Below, in pieces: positions 8,954-16,130 of a stretch of DNA of 17,381 nt. Under the pieces are notes generated by a model. That model was given only the letters and a program-made list of their open reading frames with translations. It searched no databases and was not told the DNA's origin. Numbering within the stretch: position 1 is the first letter of the stretch; every line of letters begins with the position of its first letter. The position numbers and the translations under genes were made by a program. The DNA comes from an uncultured Clostridium sp. (GTDB lineage: Bacteria; Bacillota; Clostridia; Clostridiales; Clostridiaceae). The stretch is from positions 1 through 17,381 of the forward strand of contig CAMNZV010000012.1 of NCBI GenBank assembly GCA_946575275.1, written 5' to 3'.

Positions 8954-8995
8954 AAGCTCTTGCGCTACAAATAATATCTTGCAGTTCAAGAGCTT
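8954..8995. terminator. Terminator-like hairpin between exonuclease and Rpn-family genes
   Basis: Perfect 9-bp arms, AAGCTCTTG (8954-8962) and CAAGAGCTT (8987-8995), enclose a 24-base loop. The tail is T-rich but broken on both sides. It sits between convergent genes and could serve both. Confidence 0.55.
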
Positions 8996-9002
8996 ATATA
9001 CT

Positions 9003-9608
9003 TTATTCTAATATTTTTTTAACTTCTATTTCTGAAATATTGCATTCTACTGATATTTCTTTTATTGTATATCCCTTACTTGATAGGTTTATAACTTTCT
9101 TTGTTAAAAATATTCCTCGTTCTATTCCCTGTTCTATCCCCTGCTCTATTCCTTCCTCTATTTTTTCCCTGTCTCTTTCTAATAAAGTCATAAATTCCAC
9201 CTCCGTTGATATATCATTTTTAACTTTTTCTACTTTATTGTGTATATTTTTCACAAGATTGCTTCTTGATTTTTTTGCTATATCCTCTGTAGAGTTTTCT
9301 ATATATTCTAAAAAATCTAATAACTCTAAACTTATATCATTCATACTACCCTTTGTATTTAGTATTATTTTTTGACTTTCATCATTTAAAACTATATTTT
9401 TGTCTTCTATACATACATTTTTAAAGGTATACTTATGGCGACCTGCATTAAATAAATCTATAACTTTTTGTTCTTGAAGCATTATTACTTTCTCTATTTT
9501 TATATCTAATAGACTTTCTAATAATTCCTTACATATAGCTTTATCATTCATAACTTTTGCAAATAAAAAATCATCCTCTAGGTTTAATTCCTTTAATAGT
9601 TTATTCAT
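9003..9608 (-). CDS. Rpn / PD-(D/E)XK transposase-family protein with the catalytic core deleted
   Basis: The N-terminus (residues 1-52, LLKELNLEDDFLFAKVM and IEKVIMLQEQKVIDL) and the section from GRHKYTFKN onward are typical of the recombination-promoting nuclease / PDDEXK transposase family. Members are usually about 280-300 aa; this one is 201 aa. VIDL at about 49-52 runs straight into FNAGRHKYTF, so about 80 residues holding the D...(D/E)xK nuclease motif and its flanks are missing, in frame. The C-terminus has an acidic coiled region, a repeated EQGI segment (12-bp DNA repeat at 9121-9168) and a small helix-turn-helix-like end (GYTIKEISVECNISEIEVKKIL). It is probably a decayed, nuclease-dead copy. 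No terminal inverted repeats were found around it. Confidence 0.75.
   Translation of the reverse strand: MNKLLKELNLEDDFLFAKVMNDKAICKELLESLLDIKIEKVIMLQEQKVIDLFNAGRHKYTFKNVCIEDKNIVLNDESQKIILNTKGSMNDISLELLDFLEYIENSTEDIAKKSRSNLVKNIHNKVEKVKNDISTEVEFMTLLERDREKIEEGIEQGIEQGIERGIFLTKKVINLSSKGYTIKEISVECNISEIEVKKILE
9109..9168 (-). repeat. 12-bp imperfect tandem repeat encoding EQGI units
   Basis: About five copies of a 12-base unit occur (plus-strand clear copies: TCTATTCCCTGT at 9121, TCTATCCCCTGC at 9133, TCTATTCCTTCC at 9145; degenerate copies flank them). Each encodes Glu-Gln/Glu/Arg-Gly-Ile. Repeats of this kind are common near the C-terminus of this protein family and can vary in number. Confidence 0.7.
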
Positions 9609-9703
9609 TACTAATGCCCTTACCTTTTTATTATAGTAATGATTATTAACAATATTATATATAATTATACCCTGATTTTCAATATTTTTAGATAATATTA
9701 AAA

Positions 9704-9746
9704 ATACCCTATAAGCCGAATTTTATTTCATCTACCTATAGAGTAT
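9704..9746 (-). terminator. Terminator of the nitroreductase-ferritin operon
   Basis: 10-bp arms with one mismatch (9704-9713 and 9737-9746) lie just past the ferritin stop. On the minus strand the stem is followed by TTTTTAATATT. The loop is 23 bases. The rest of the 145-base gap up to the Rpn-family start is AT-rich with nothing else recognised. Confidence 0.65.
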
Positions 9747-9753
9747 AGTTAAT

Positions 9754-10272
9754 TTAATTTAATGTAACTGGAGGATTTGCACTTACTGTATATACTCTTG
9801 CTCCAAGTTCTTGATCTAACAAGAACAAACCATTGTCTCCAGCAATTCTTAATCTATCAATATTGTTTTTTACATTTGCTTCTTCTTCTACCTGCTCTTT
9901 AATAAACCAGTGAAGAAATTCTGTTGTCATGAAATCTCCTTCATCTCTTGCTACAATTGCAATATTATGAATTAAACTAGTTACAAATCTTTCATGTTCT
10001 AAGGTTTTTTGGAATATATCCATAACAGATTGAAAATCCGTTTCTGGCTTTTTAATTTCAGTAAGAGTTACATTTCCATCAATATTATGTAAATACTTAT
10101 AGAAGTACAATGCATGATCTGTTTCCTCTTTGTATTGTATCATATACCAATTAGATATTCCATTTAAACCTTCTTGTTCAAAATATGAGGCCATTGCCAA
10201 ATAAAAATAGGCTGAGTATAATTCATGATTAATTTGTTCATTTATTAACCTTTGGATTTTTTCTGATATCAT
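9754..10272 (-). CDS. ftnA: Bacterial ferritin (iron storage)
   Basis: This is a non-haem ferritin subunit of 172 aa, which assembles into a 24-mer cage that oxidises ferrous iron and stores it as a mineral in the cytoplasm. The ferroxidase residues fall at the same numbers as in E. coli FtnA: Glu17, Glu50, His53, Glu94, Gln127 and Glu130. It therefore has the bacterial FtnA-type centre and should be active. The ATG at 10270-10272 follows AAAGGGGAT with a longish A/T spacer. The nitroreductase gene ends 21 bases upstream on the same strand with no terminator between, so the two form an operon. Confidence 0.96.
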   Translation of the reverse strand: MISEKIQRLINEQINHELYSAYFYLAMASYFEQEGLNGISNWYMIQYKEETDHALYFYKYLHNIDGNVTLTEIKKPETDFQSVMDIFQKTLEHERFVTSLIHNIAIVARDEGDFMTTEFLHWFIKEQVEEEANVKNNIDRLRIAGDNGLFLLDQELGARVYTVSANPPVTLN

Positions 10273-10293
10273 TTTTTTATTTATCCCCTTTCT

Positions 10294-10893
10294 TTACTTA
10301 AAAACTTTTACCCTGTCATCTGTATTGTTAAATACCTTTCTATCTGGTTCTTTTAAAATATTACCAAATGGCATTTGGCTTATTAATCTCCATTCCTTTG
10401 GAATATTAAATTCCTTTTTTATTTCTTCATCAATTAAAGGATTATAATGTTGAAGGCTTACACCAAGTCCTTCTGCCTCTAACTGTGTCCAAATGGCAAA
10501 TTGCAACATCCCATTTGCTTGTTCTGCCCAAGTATCAAAATTATCCTTATATAATGAAAATTGTTCCTTTAAGCTATTTGTTACATTTGTATCATCAAAG
10601 TATAATATTGTTCCATAACCAGCTTTAAAGCTATTAATCTTAGCCTCTGTTTGCTCAAAGTTTTCTTTCTTAACTATGGATTTCAAAATATTATTAGTAA
10701 TATCCCATAGTTTTTTATGATTTTCATTTAATAAAATAACTGTTCTTGTACTTTGACTATTAAAGGCTGTAGGTACATTTTTTACACTATTTTTAACTAT
10801 ATCAATTATTTTATCATCACCAATTATAGATTCATTACCAATTGCATAGTAAGAACGTCTATTTTCCATTGCTTCTTTAAAATTTTTACTCAT
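10294..10893 (-). CDS. Nitroreductase family protein (Frm2-like)
   Basis: This is a flavin-dependent oxidoreductase of the nitroreductase superfamily, 199 aa from the chosen start. Family marks of the fungal/bacterial Frm2-type subgroup are NRRSYYAIG (11-19), VPTAFNSQSTR, WAEQANGMLQFAIWT, LEAEGLGVSLQHYNPLID and the QMPFG segment. The likely cofactor is FMN with NAD(P)H as donor. The substrate is unknown. I start at ATG 10891-10893 because AGGTGA (10899-10904) is its ribosome binding site. A GTG three codons further up lies inside that site and is unlikely to be used. It is the first gene of an operon with ferritin, suggesting a role in redox or iron stress. A candidate promoter, TTGTAA (10954-10959) with TAAGAT 17 bases on, precedes it. 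Confidence 0.9.
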   Translation of the reverse strand: MSKNFKEAMENRRSYYAIGNESIIGDDKIIDIVKNSVKNVPTAFNSQSTRTVILLNENHKKLWDITNNILKSIVKKENFEQTEAKINSFKAGYGTILYFDDTNVTNSLKEQFSLYKDNFDTWAEQANGMLQFAIWTQLEAEGLGVSLQHYNPLIDEEIKKEFNIPKEWRLISQMPFGNILKEPDRKVFNNTDDRVKVFK

Positions 10894-10930
10894 AATTATC
10901 ACCTAACTTTTAAATATTTTTTATATTTAC

Positions 10931-10980
10931 ATCTTAACATTTAAAATACTTTTTTACAAGTATAAATAATAATTATTATT
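10931..10980 (-). promoter_or_regulatory. Candidate promoter and AT palindrome upstream of the nitroreductase-ferritin operon
   Basis: On the minus strand TTGTAA (10954-10959), a 17-base spacer and TAAGAT (10931-10936) form a moderate promoter. Just upstream of the -35 lies the perfect 16-base palindrome AATAATAATTATTATT (10965-10980). It resembles Fur/PerR boxes around the AATnATT core but could be AT-rich chance. Confidence 0.4.
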
Positions 10981-11003
10981 CTTTAATAATTATTTGAACA
11001 AGC

Positions 11004-12680
11004 TTATTTTTTATTAATATCTTTAAATCTTTTTTTATTTATATACATACACTTGTCTGCATTTTCATAGGCTTCCCATACAGAACCTATTCTGTAGCTT
11101 TTCCTTATTGAATAACCTATTGAAGCTGAAAGTTTAAATTCAGCATTAATATCCTTATTGAACTTATCCATATAAAGATTTAATTTTTGTATCTTTTCGA
11201 TAACGATTTTTTCAGGTTGTCCTACTATAATTACTATAAATTCATCTCCCCCCATCCTTCCAACTTCACCAATATCATCAAATACTTCCCTTAAACAATT
11301 TGCAAATTCTTTAATAACAACATCACCACTATTATGTCCATAGGTATCATTAATAAATTTCAATCCATTTATATCACAGTTTACAATAATTACATCCTTT
11401 TCAGTACATTCCAATTCCTTAATAATTTCTTCGCATTTCCGTCTATTATTTATAGATGTTAAAAAATCAACATAGGCAAAACCTTCTAGTAATTTTCTTT
11501 CCTTTTGACTATAACTACTTTCAAGTAACTCTATTGTATAGCTATAAACAATAGCTATAACGAAAACTAACATTCCAATTGGTATAAAACTTGTATCTAA
11601 AAATATATTTGAAATAACATATTTTTTAATATTAAACCTTATTAAATCCGAAATTACAATAATGCCCATTAATAGCATTCCATAAATTAATATTTTTTCA
11701 GCTTTCTTTTTATTATTATAACTTTTTATTGAACAATATAAAATAAATATTCCTGACAGAAATACTATAATATGATAAATTTTTAGTAATTCTATATAAT
11801 TAACTCCAAAAAATACATATAAACACAATGCACAAATTACAAATAAAGATAAAGTTTTGAAAGCCATGTTAATTAATCTTTTGTTTATATCTCTAATTTG
11901 TAATCTTCCAAAATAAATCAAAACTGGTATTGGGGCTGCGTATAAACTAAAATACTCCAAAAAGCTTACAACTTGAAAGTTATTAATAAACAAGAATGCA
12001 ATTCCTGAACTTGTATTTATCCAAGTTGCAATTAATATTGAAAATAAACCTATAATGGTTATATTGCTCATTTCATTAGAATATCTCCTTTTAGTTAAAG
12101 AAAACAAGGTTGATATAACTCCAAATAATGTAAGTGTCATTGTAACAAGCAAATTCAGTAAATTATCAGTTGCAAACTCATTAATATAATTATTAGAATT
12201 TTGAATAAAAATAGGTGGTAACACAGAATAAGTGTATTTTTCTGTAAATGTTAATTTAACCTTAAGTTCTTTATTGCTAAGATCATTTGGCAAAGATATC
12301 TTCAAAAATTCATGCCCTATAATCTTTTCTTCATTATATTGTTCTTTCCCATATTCATAATATTTTTCTCCATCTATATATACCTCAACTATACAATTAT
12401 ATAAATTCAAAAATAATGTAGGATTAATAATATTATTCTCATTAATTACTTTACTTATGGTTATTATGTCTAATTTATTATTTAAAACAAATGAATGTTC
12501 ACTTATATCGACCTCAATTGGTTTATCATTATTAAGTTGAAATAAAACATTTTCTTTTAATTGCATTTTTTCATATTCTTCATTAGAAGTACTACTTATC
12601 TTTATAGTATAGAACAACACAATTGTGAGTAATAATAATATACATATTATTACTGTCCTTATAACATTCTCTTTTTTCAT
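11004..12680 (-). CDS. Membrane-bound diguanylate cyclase (7TM sensor plus GGDEF)
   Basis: This enzyme makes cyclic di-GMP from two GTP, coupling an external signal to motility or surface behaviour. Of 558 aa, residues 8-27 form a membrane helix and about 30-170 an extracytoplasmic beta-rich domain (VEVYIDGEKYYEYG) like the sensor domains of 7TMR-DISM proteins. About 172-388 contain seven or so helices, and 398-550 the GGDEF domain. The active site is intact: CDINGLKFINDTYGHNSGD for metal and nucleotide, GGDEF at 477-481. The usual RxxD inhibitory site before GGDEF is absent (DDIG there). The ATG is at 12678-12680 with GGTGAAG upstream. It is probably monocistronic, and the signal it senses is unknown. 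Confidence 0.92.
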   Translation of the reverse strand: MKKENVIRTVIICILLLLTIVLFYTIKISSTSNEEYEKMQLKENVLFQLNNDKPIEVDISEHSFVLNNKLDIITISKVINENNIINPTLFLNLYNCIVEVYIDGEKYYEYGKEQYNEEKIIGHEFLKISLPNDLSNKELKVKLTFTEKYTYSVLPPIFIQNSNNYINEFATDNLLNLLVTMTLTLFGVISTLFSLTKRRYSNEMSNITIIGLFSILIATWINTSSGIAFLFINNFQVVSFLEYFSLYAAPIPVLIYFGRLQIRDINKRLINMAFKTLSLFVICALCLYVFFGVNYIELLKIYHIIVFLSGIFILYCSIKSYNNKKKAEKILIYGMLLMGIIVISDLIRFNIKKYVISNIFLDTSFIPIGMLVFVIAIVYSYTIELLESSYSQKERKLLEGFAYVDFLTSINNRRKCEEIIKELECTEKDVIIVNCDINGLKFINDTYGHNSGDVVIKEFANCLREVFDDIGEVGRMGGDEFIVIIVGQPEKIVIEKIQKLNLYMDKFNKDINAEFKLSASIGYSIRKSYRIGSVWEAYENADKCMYINKKRFKDINKK

Positions 12681-12721
12681 TATTCTTCACCATCTTATAA
12701 ATATTTATGTAATATATTCTA

Positions 12722-12754
12722 ATTTTATCATTTAAAATACTTATCTTAAAGATA
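12722..12754 (-). promoter_or_regulatory. Extended -10 promoter with inverted repeat for the diguanylate cyclase gene
   Basis: The minus strand reads TGATAAAAT (12722-12730), an extended -10, with a weak -35 TTTAAG (12745-12750) at a 17-base spacing. A perfect 6-1-6 inverted repeat TATCTT-A-AAGATA (12742-12754) covers the -35 and may be an operator. Confidence 0.45.
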
Positions 12755-12808
12755 CTCTTTGAAATTTAATAATTTTCTCCAAATATTAATTAATTTATCT
12801 ATAAAATA

Positions 12809-12817
12809 TGATAAAAT
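12809..12817 (+). promoter_or_regulatory. Extended -10 promoter candidate for aguAB
   Basis: TGATAAAAT is a good extended -10, placed about 34 bases before the aguA ATG. The -35 region is weak. AGTGAGGT (12838-12845) is the ribosome binding site. Confidence 0.4.
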
Positions 12818-12850
12818 AACCTAGTAAATAAAATAAAAGTGAGGTTTTTT

Positions 12851-13960
12851 ATGAAAATTTTAAATTCCCTTCCTAGAAATGATGGTTTCTATATGCCTGG
12901 AGAATTTGAAGCTCATGATGGATGTATAATGATTTGGCCAGAGCGTGCAGATTCTTGGCAATATGGTGCTGTTTTAGCAAGAAAAGCATTTGCAAAAGTT
13001 GCTATTGCTATTTCAAAATCAGAAGATGTTACAATATGTGTAAGCAATGAACAATATGATACAGCTAGAGAAATGCTACCTTCAAATATTAGAGTTGTTG
13101 AAATAAGTACAAATGATTCTTGGGCAAGAGATTATGCCCCAACCTTTCTTAAAGATAATAATGGAAACATACGTGGGGTTGATTGGTACTTTAATGCTTG
13201 GGGTGGACTATATGATGGTTTATACTTTCCATGGGATAAAGATAATAAGCTAGCTAGGAAAATATGTGATTTATATAATAGAGATTGCTATAATGCAAGA
13301 GACTTTGTCCTTGAAGGTGGCTCTATTCATGTTGATGGTGAAGGCACCTGTATAGTAACTGAAGCTTGTCTTTTAAGCCCTGGACGAAATCCATCCTTAT
13401 CAAAAGAAGATATTACAAAAATGCTTATTGACTATCTTGGGGTTACAAAGGTAATTTGGTTAAAACATGGAATTTATAACGATGAAACAAATGAACATGT
13501 TGACAATATCTGTGCCTTTACTTCCCCAACTAATATAGTTTTAGCTTGGACTGATGATAAAAATGATCCTCAGTTTGAAATGTCTAAAAGTTGTTATGAT
13601 ATATTAATAAATGAAACTGACGCTAAAGGACGAAAATTTAATATACACAAATTACCATGTCCATCTCCAATATATATGAAAGAAGAAGAATGTGAAGGTT
13701 TAATAAATATGGATGGTGAACCTACGAGAATGGATGGTGAAAGACTAGCTGCTTCCTATGTTAACTTTTATATATCAAATAAAAACATTATAATGCCAGG
13801 TTTTGATGATCCAATGGACTCTATTGCAAAAGAAATCTTGCAAAATTTGTTCAAGGATAGAGAAATAATCCAAATTTATGCAAGAGATATTTTAATTGGT
13901 GGAGGAAACATCCATTGTATAACCCAACAAATTCCAAAGGGAGTGATAAATAATGACTAG
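12851..13960 (+). CDS. aguA: Agmatine deiminase
   Basis: This cytoplasmic enzyme hydrolyses agmatine to N-carbamoylputrescine and ammonia, the first step of the two-step agmatine-to-putrescine route. It has 369 aa, normal for the family. Motifs are WPERADSW (29-36), WARDYAP with Asp94, EGGSIH (155-160), NEHVDN with His216 and Asp218, and the nucleophile Cys356 in GGGNIHCITQQ, so the guanidine-modifying catalytic set is complete. I start at ATG 12851-12853. A GTG four codons upstream overlaps the GTGAGG ribosome binding site and is unlikely. The gene overlaps aguB by 8 bases, so the pair is translationally coupled. No arginine decarboxylase or agmatine/putrescine antiporter gene is in the window, so the source of agmatine is elsewhere. 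Confidence 0.96.
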   Translation: MKILNSLPRNDGFYMPGEFEAHDGCIMIWPERADSWQYGAVLARKAFAKVAIAISKSEDVTICVSNEQYDTAREMLPSNIRVVEISTNDSWARDYAPTFLKDNNGNIRGVDWYFNAWGGLYDGLYFPWDKDNKLARKICDLYNRDCYNARDFVLEGGSIHVDGEGTCIVTEACLLSPGRNPSLSKEDITKMLIDYLGVTKVIWLKHGIYNDETNEHVDNICAFTSPTNIVLAWTDDKNDPQFEMSKSCYDILINETDAKGRKFNIHKLPCPSPIYMKEEECEGLINMDGEPTRMDGERLAASYVNFYISNKNIIMPGFDDPMDSIAKEILQNLFKDREIIQIYARDILIGGGNIHCITQQIPKGVINND

Positions 13961-14837
13961 AAACGTAAAAGTAGCTGCAATTCAAATGAAATGTTCTGAA
14001 AATAGATATGATAATATAACTAAAGCAGAAACCCTAATTAAAGAAGCTAAGATAAATGGTGCCCAAATAATATTACTACCTGAATTATTTGAAACTCAAT
14101 ACTTCTGTCAAGAAAAAAAATATGAACATTTTGAATTGTCCACAACAATAGAAGAAAACCCTGCTATTGTTTCATTATCAAAATTAGCAAAGGAACTCAA
14201 TGTAGTTTTACCTATAAGCTTCTACGAAAAATCAGGTAATACCACCTTTAATTCCTTAGTTGTAATTGATGCAAATGGTGAAAACCTTGGTTTATATAGA
14301 AAAACCCACATTCCAGATGATCATTTTTATCAAGAAAAATTTTATTTTACCCCTGGTGATACTGGCTTTAAAGTATTTAATACAACCTTTGGTAAAATAG
14401 GAATTGGCATATGCTGGGATCAATGGTTTCCAGAAACTGCTAGAGCCTTAGCGCTCTTAGGAGCTGAAATGATATTTTATCCAACGGCTATAGGTTCTGA
14501 ACCAATACTTGAATGTGATAGCATGCCACATTGGAGACGTTGCATGCAAGGTCATTCGGCTGCAAACATTCTCCCAGTTATTGCTGCTAACAGAATTGGA
14601 ACTGAGACTATTAGTCCATCTATTAACAATAATCATCAAAATTCCAGTTTAACTTTTTATGGTTCTTCCTTTATAACAAATGAAACTGGAGAAATTTTAA
14701 AAGGTGCCTCTAGGGACAAGGAAGAAATTTTAATTGAAGAATTTGATTTAGATATAATAAATGAAAATAGAATTAATTGGGGCCTTTTTAGAGATAGAAG
14801 ACCTGAATACTATAATATTATTACTTCACATAATTAG
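13953..14837 (+). CDS. aguB: N-carbamoylputrescine amidase
   Basis: This nitrilase-superfamily enzyme hydrolyses N-carbamoylputrescine to putrescine, CO2 and ammonia, completing the route started by AguA. It has 294 aa, the family's size. The Glu-Lys-Cys triad is visible: Glu44 in LLPELF, Lys117 in YRKTHIPDD and Cys154 in GICWDQWFPE. The stretch from HFYQEKFYFTPGD onward is characteristic of AguB among nitrilases. The ATG at 13953-13955 lies inside the end of aguA, with AAGGGAGTG about 8 bases before it. A strong terminator hairpin follows at 14866-14897, so the operon is just aguAB. Confidence 0.96.
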   Translation: MTRNVKVAAIQMKCSENRYDNITKAETLIKEAKINGAQIILLPELFETQYFCQEKKYEHFELSTTIEENPAIVSLSKLAKELNVVLPISFYEKSGNTTFNSLVVIDANGENLGLYRKTHIPDDHFYQEKFYFTPGDTGFKVFNTTFGKIGIGICWDQWFPETARALALLGAEMIFYPTAIGSEPILECDSMPHWRRCMQGHSAANILPVIAANRIGTETISPSINNNHQNSSLTFYGSSFITNETGEILKGASRDKEEILIEEFDLDIINENRINWGLFRDRRPEYYNIITSHN

Positions 14838-14865
14838 ATTGCGCCCATGCTTGGAGCACTTAAAT

Positions 14866-14897
14866 AAAACATCCTACTATAAAAAGCAGGATGTTTT
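14866..14897. terminator. Bidirectional terminator between aguB and the gldA-like gene
   Basis: 10-bp arms AAAACATCCT (14866-14875) and AGGATGTTTT (14888-14897), with two extra pairs inside, are followed by a T-run on the plus strand and an A/T-rich stretch on the other. The hairpin lies between convergent genes. Confidence 0.85.
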
Positions 14898-14912
14898 TAC
14901 CTTAGGGTTATA

Positions 14913-16004
14913 TTATTTTTTATTTTCACAATATTCATTAGTTTTTAAAATCGCTTCAATAAATTTTTCTTTAGTAATTTCATAAGGTGCACAATACCAT
15001 TCAGTAATTCCTTCTGCCTTATCTGCCATATTTTTAACATCTTCTAATTTTATTTCAATATCTTTTAAGGTTGTTGGTAGTCCAATACTCTTATTAAATT
15101 CTATAAGTTTTTCACGTTTTTCATATTGTTTATCATAGGTTAATAAACACAAAACTCCAAAAGCTACTACTTCACCATGTAAGTGATTTACATGAGATGG
15201 TACTATTGTTGATCCATAATAAACTGCATGTGCAATACTACTATTGTAATAATAATCATGCTCATCACAAGTTAAGTTTGATACAAGCCCCGTACTTATA
15301 ATTATGTCAAGGACAACCTGCTCTAATTCATAAGATATTTTATTTATTTTACAGTCCTCTAATGCCTTTAATCCAAACTCTAATAAAGGTCCATCACAAG
15401 TTTTACTTAACTGCGCTCCAAGTAAAGTTGTATGAAATAATTCTTTATTTCTAGTTGCAAATAATACTTCTGTTTCCTTTGATAAAGCATCTCCTATACC
15501 TGCCCAAAATAAGTTTTCTGGAGCTTCTGCAATTATTCTTGTATTTATGAATGTATGATTTGCAGGTGTATTAGGATAAAAATAATCTTTAAATGTTCCA
15601 TCTTCATTATACATTACAGCAATAGAAGTGCAGGCAGCACAATTTGAGGCAATTGTAGGAAATGTAAATAAAGGTTTATCTATCTTTTGGCACAAAACTT
15701 TACAAGTATCAATTGCTCTACCTCCACCTATTGCAAAAACAAAATCAGCTTTTTTTACTTTGTTATCATTTATTAGCATTTCAACATTTTCATAAGTTGC
15801 CTCTCCACCATACCAGATAAAGTCAATTATTTCAATTTTAGAATCTTTAAGGGCTTCTATTATACTATCTTTAGCCTTTGACATTGCTGTCTTTCCACCA
15901 ATTACAATAACCTTGCTTCCATAATGTCTTGTTATCCAAGGAATTTCTTTGTAACAATCCTCTCCTATACTGTAACTTGGTAGAAACACATTATAATGTT
16001 TCAT
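14913..16004 (-). CDS. Iron-containing alcohol dehydrogenase, glycerol dehydrogenase-like
   Basis: This is a metal-dependent NAD(P)-linked dehydrogenase of the GldA branch of family III, 363 aa from the chosen start. The nucleotide site is GGGRAIDT (93-100), followed by PTIASNCAACTS (116-127), a typical GldA-like segment. Likely metal ligands are Asp172 in GIGDALSK, His259 in SIAHAVYYG and His276 in HLHGEVVAFG. The substrate is unknown: glycerol, another polyol or an aldehyde are possible, and the lack of dihydroxyacetone kinase or other glycerol genes nearby means glycerol is not supported by context. I prefer ATG 16002-16004, 7 bases after GGAGAT. In-frame ATGs at 16011 and 16017 sit next to or inside that site. 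It is transcribed alone, probably from a promoter at 16091-16119 through a terminator-like hairpin. Confidence 0.88.
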   Translation of the reverse strand: MKHYNVFLPSYSIGEDCYKEIPWITRHYGSKVIVIGGKTAMSKAKDSIIEALKDSKIEIIDFIWYGGEATYENVEMLINDNKVKKADFVFAIGGGRAIDTCKVLCQKIDKPLFTFPTIASNCAACTSIAVMYNEDGTFKDYFYPNTPANHTFINTRIIAEAPENLFWAGIGDALSKETEVLFATRNKELFHTTLLGAQLSKTCDGPLLEFGLKALEDCKINKISYELEQVVLDIIISTGLVSNLTCDEHDYYYNSSIAHAVYYGSTIVPSHVNHLHGEVVAFGVLCLLTYDKQYEKREKLIEFNKSIGLPTTLKDIEIKLEDVKNMADKAEGITEWYCAPYEITKEKFIEAILKTNEYCENKK

Positions 16005-16042
16005 TATTAACATCTCCATTCGTATATTAAATTTTATAAAAA

Positions 16043-16063
16043 CATCCTGAATAAATCAGGATG
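16043..16063 (-). terminator. Intrinsic terminator-like hairpin between the signal peptidase and gldA-like genes
   Basis: A perfect 8-bp stem CATCCTGA (16043-16050) / TCAGGATG (16056-16063) with a 5-base loop is followed on the minus strand by GTTTTTAT. It can end the signal-peptidase operon, but it also lies inside the apparent leader of the gldA-like gene. Confidence 0.8.
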
Positions 16064-16090
16064 CATCATGTTGGTCTTTCAATATAATTA

Positions 16091-16119
16091 ATTATACTCC
16101 TTTTATAAATCACTTTCAA
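16091..16119 (-). promoter_or_regulatory. Strong sigma-A promoter, probably for the gldA-like gene
   Basis: The minus strand reads TTGAAA (16114-16119), exactly 17 bases, then TATAAT (16091-16096), followed by the rest of the palindrome TATAATTAATTATA (16083-16096). Transcription would start near 16084, giving an 80-base leader that crosses the hairpin at 16043-16063 before the gldA-like ATG. Confidence 0.7.
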
Positions 16120-16130
16120 ATCATTGTAAT

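Noticed and set aside
9003..9753. Possible insertion sequence around the Rpn-family gene
   Set aside because: No terminal inverted repeats or target-site duplication could be found on either side. The family is transposase-related by name but usually lacks such ends.
14838..14865. Small stem TGCT/AGCA after aguB as a riboswitch or small RNA
   Set aside because: Four base pairs only, with no recognisable RNA family pattern.
14761..14985. A 74-codon plus-strand frame spanning the aguB end and the gldA-like end
   Set aside because: It overlaps two real genes and the terminator hairpin and has no start signal.
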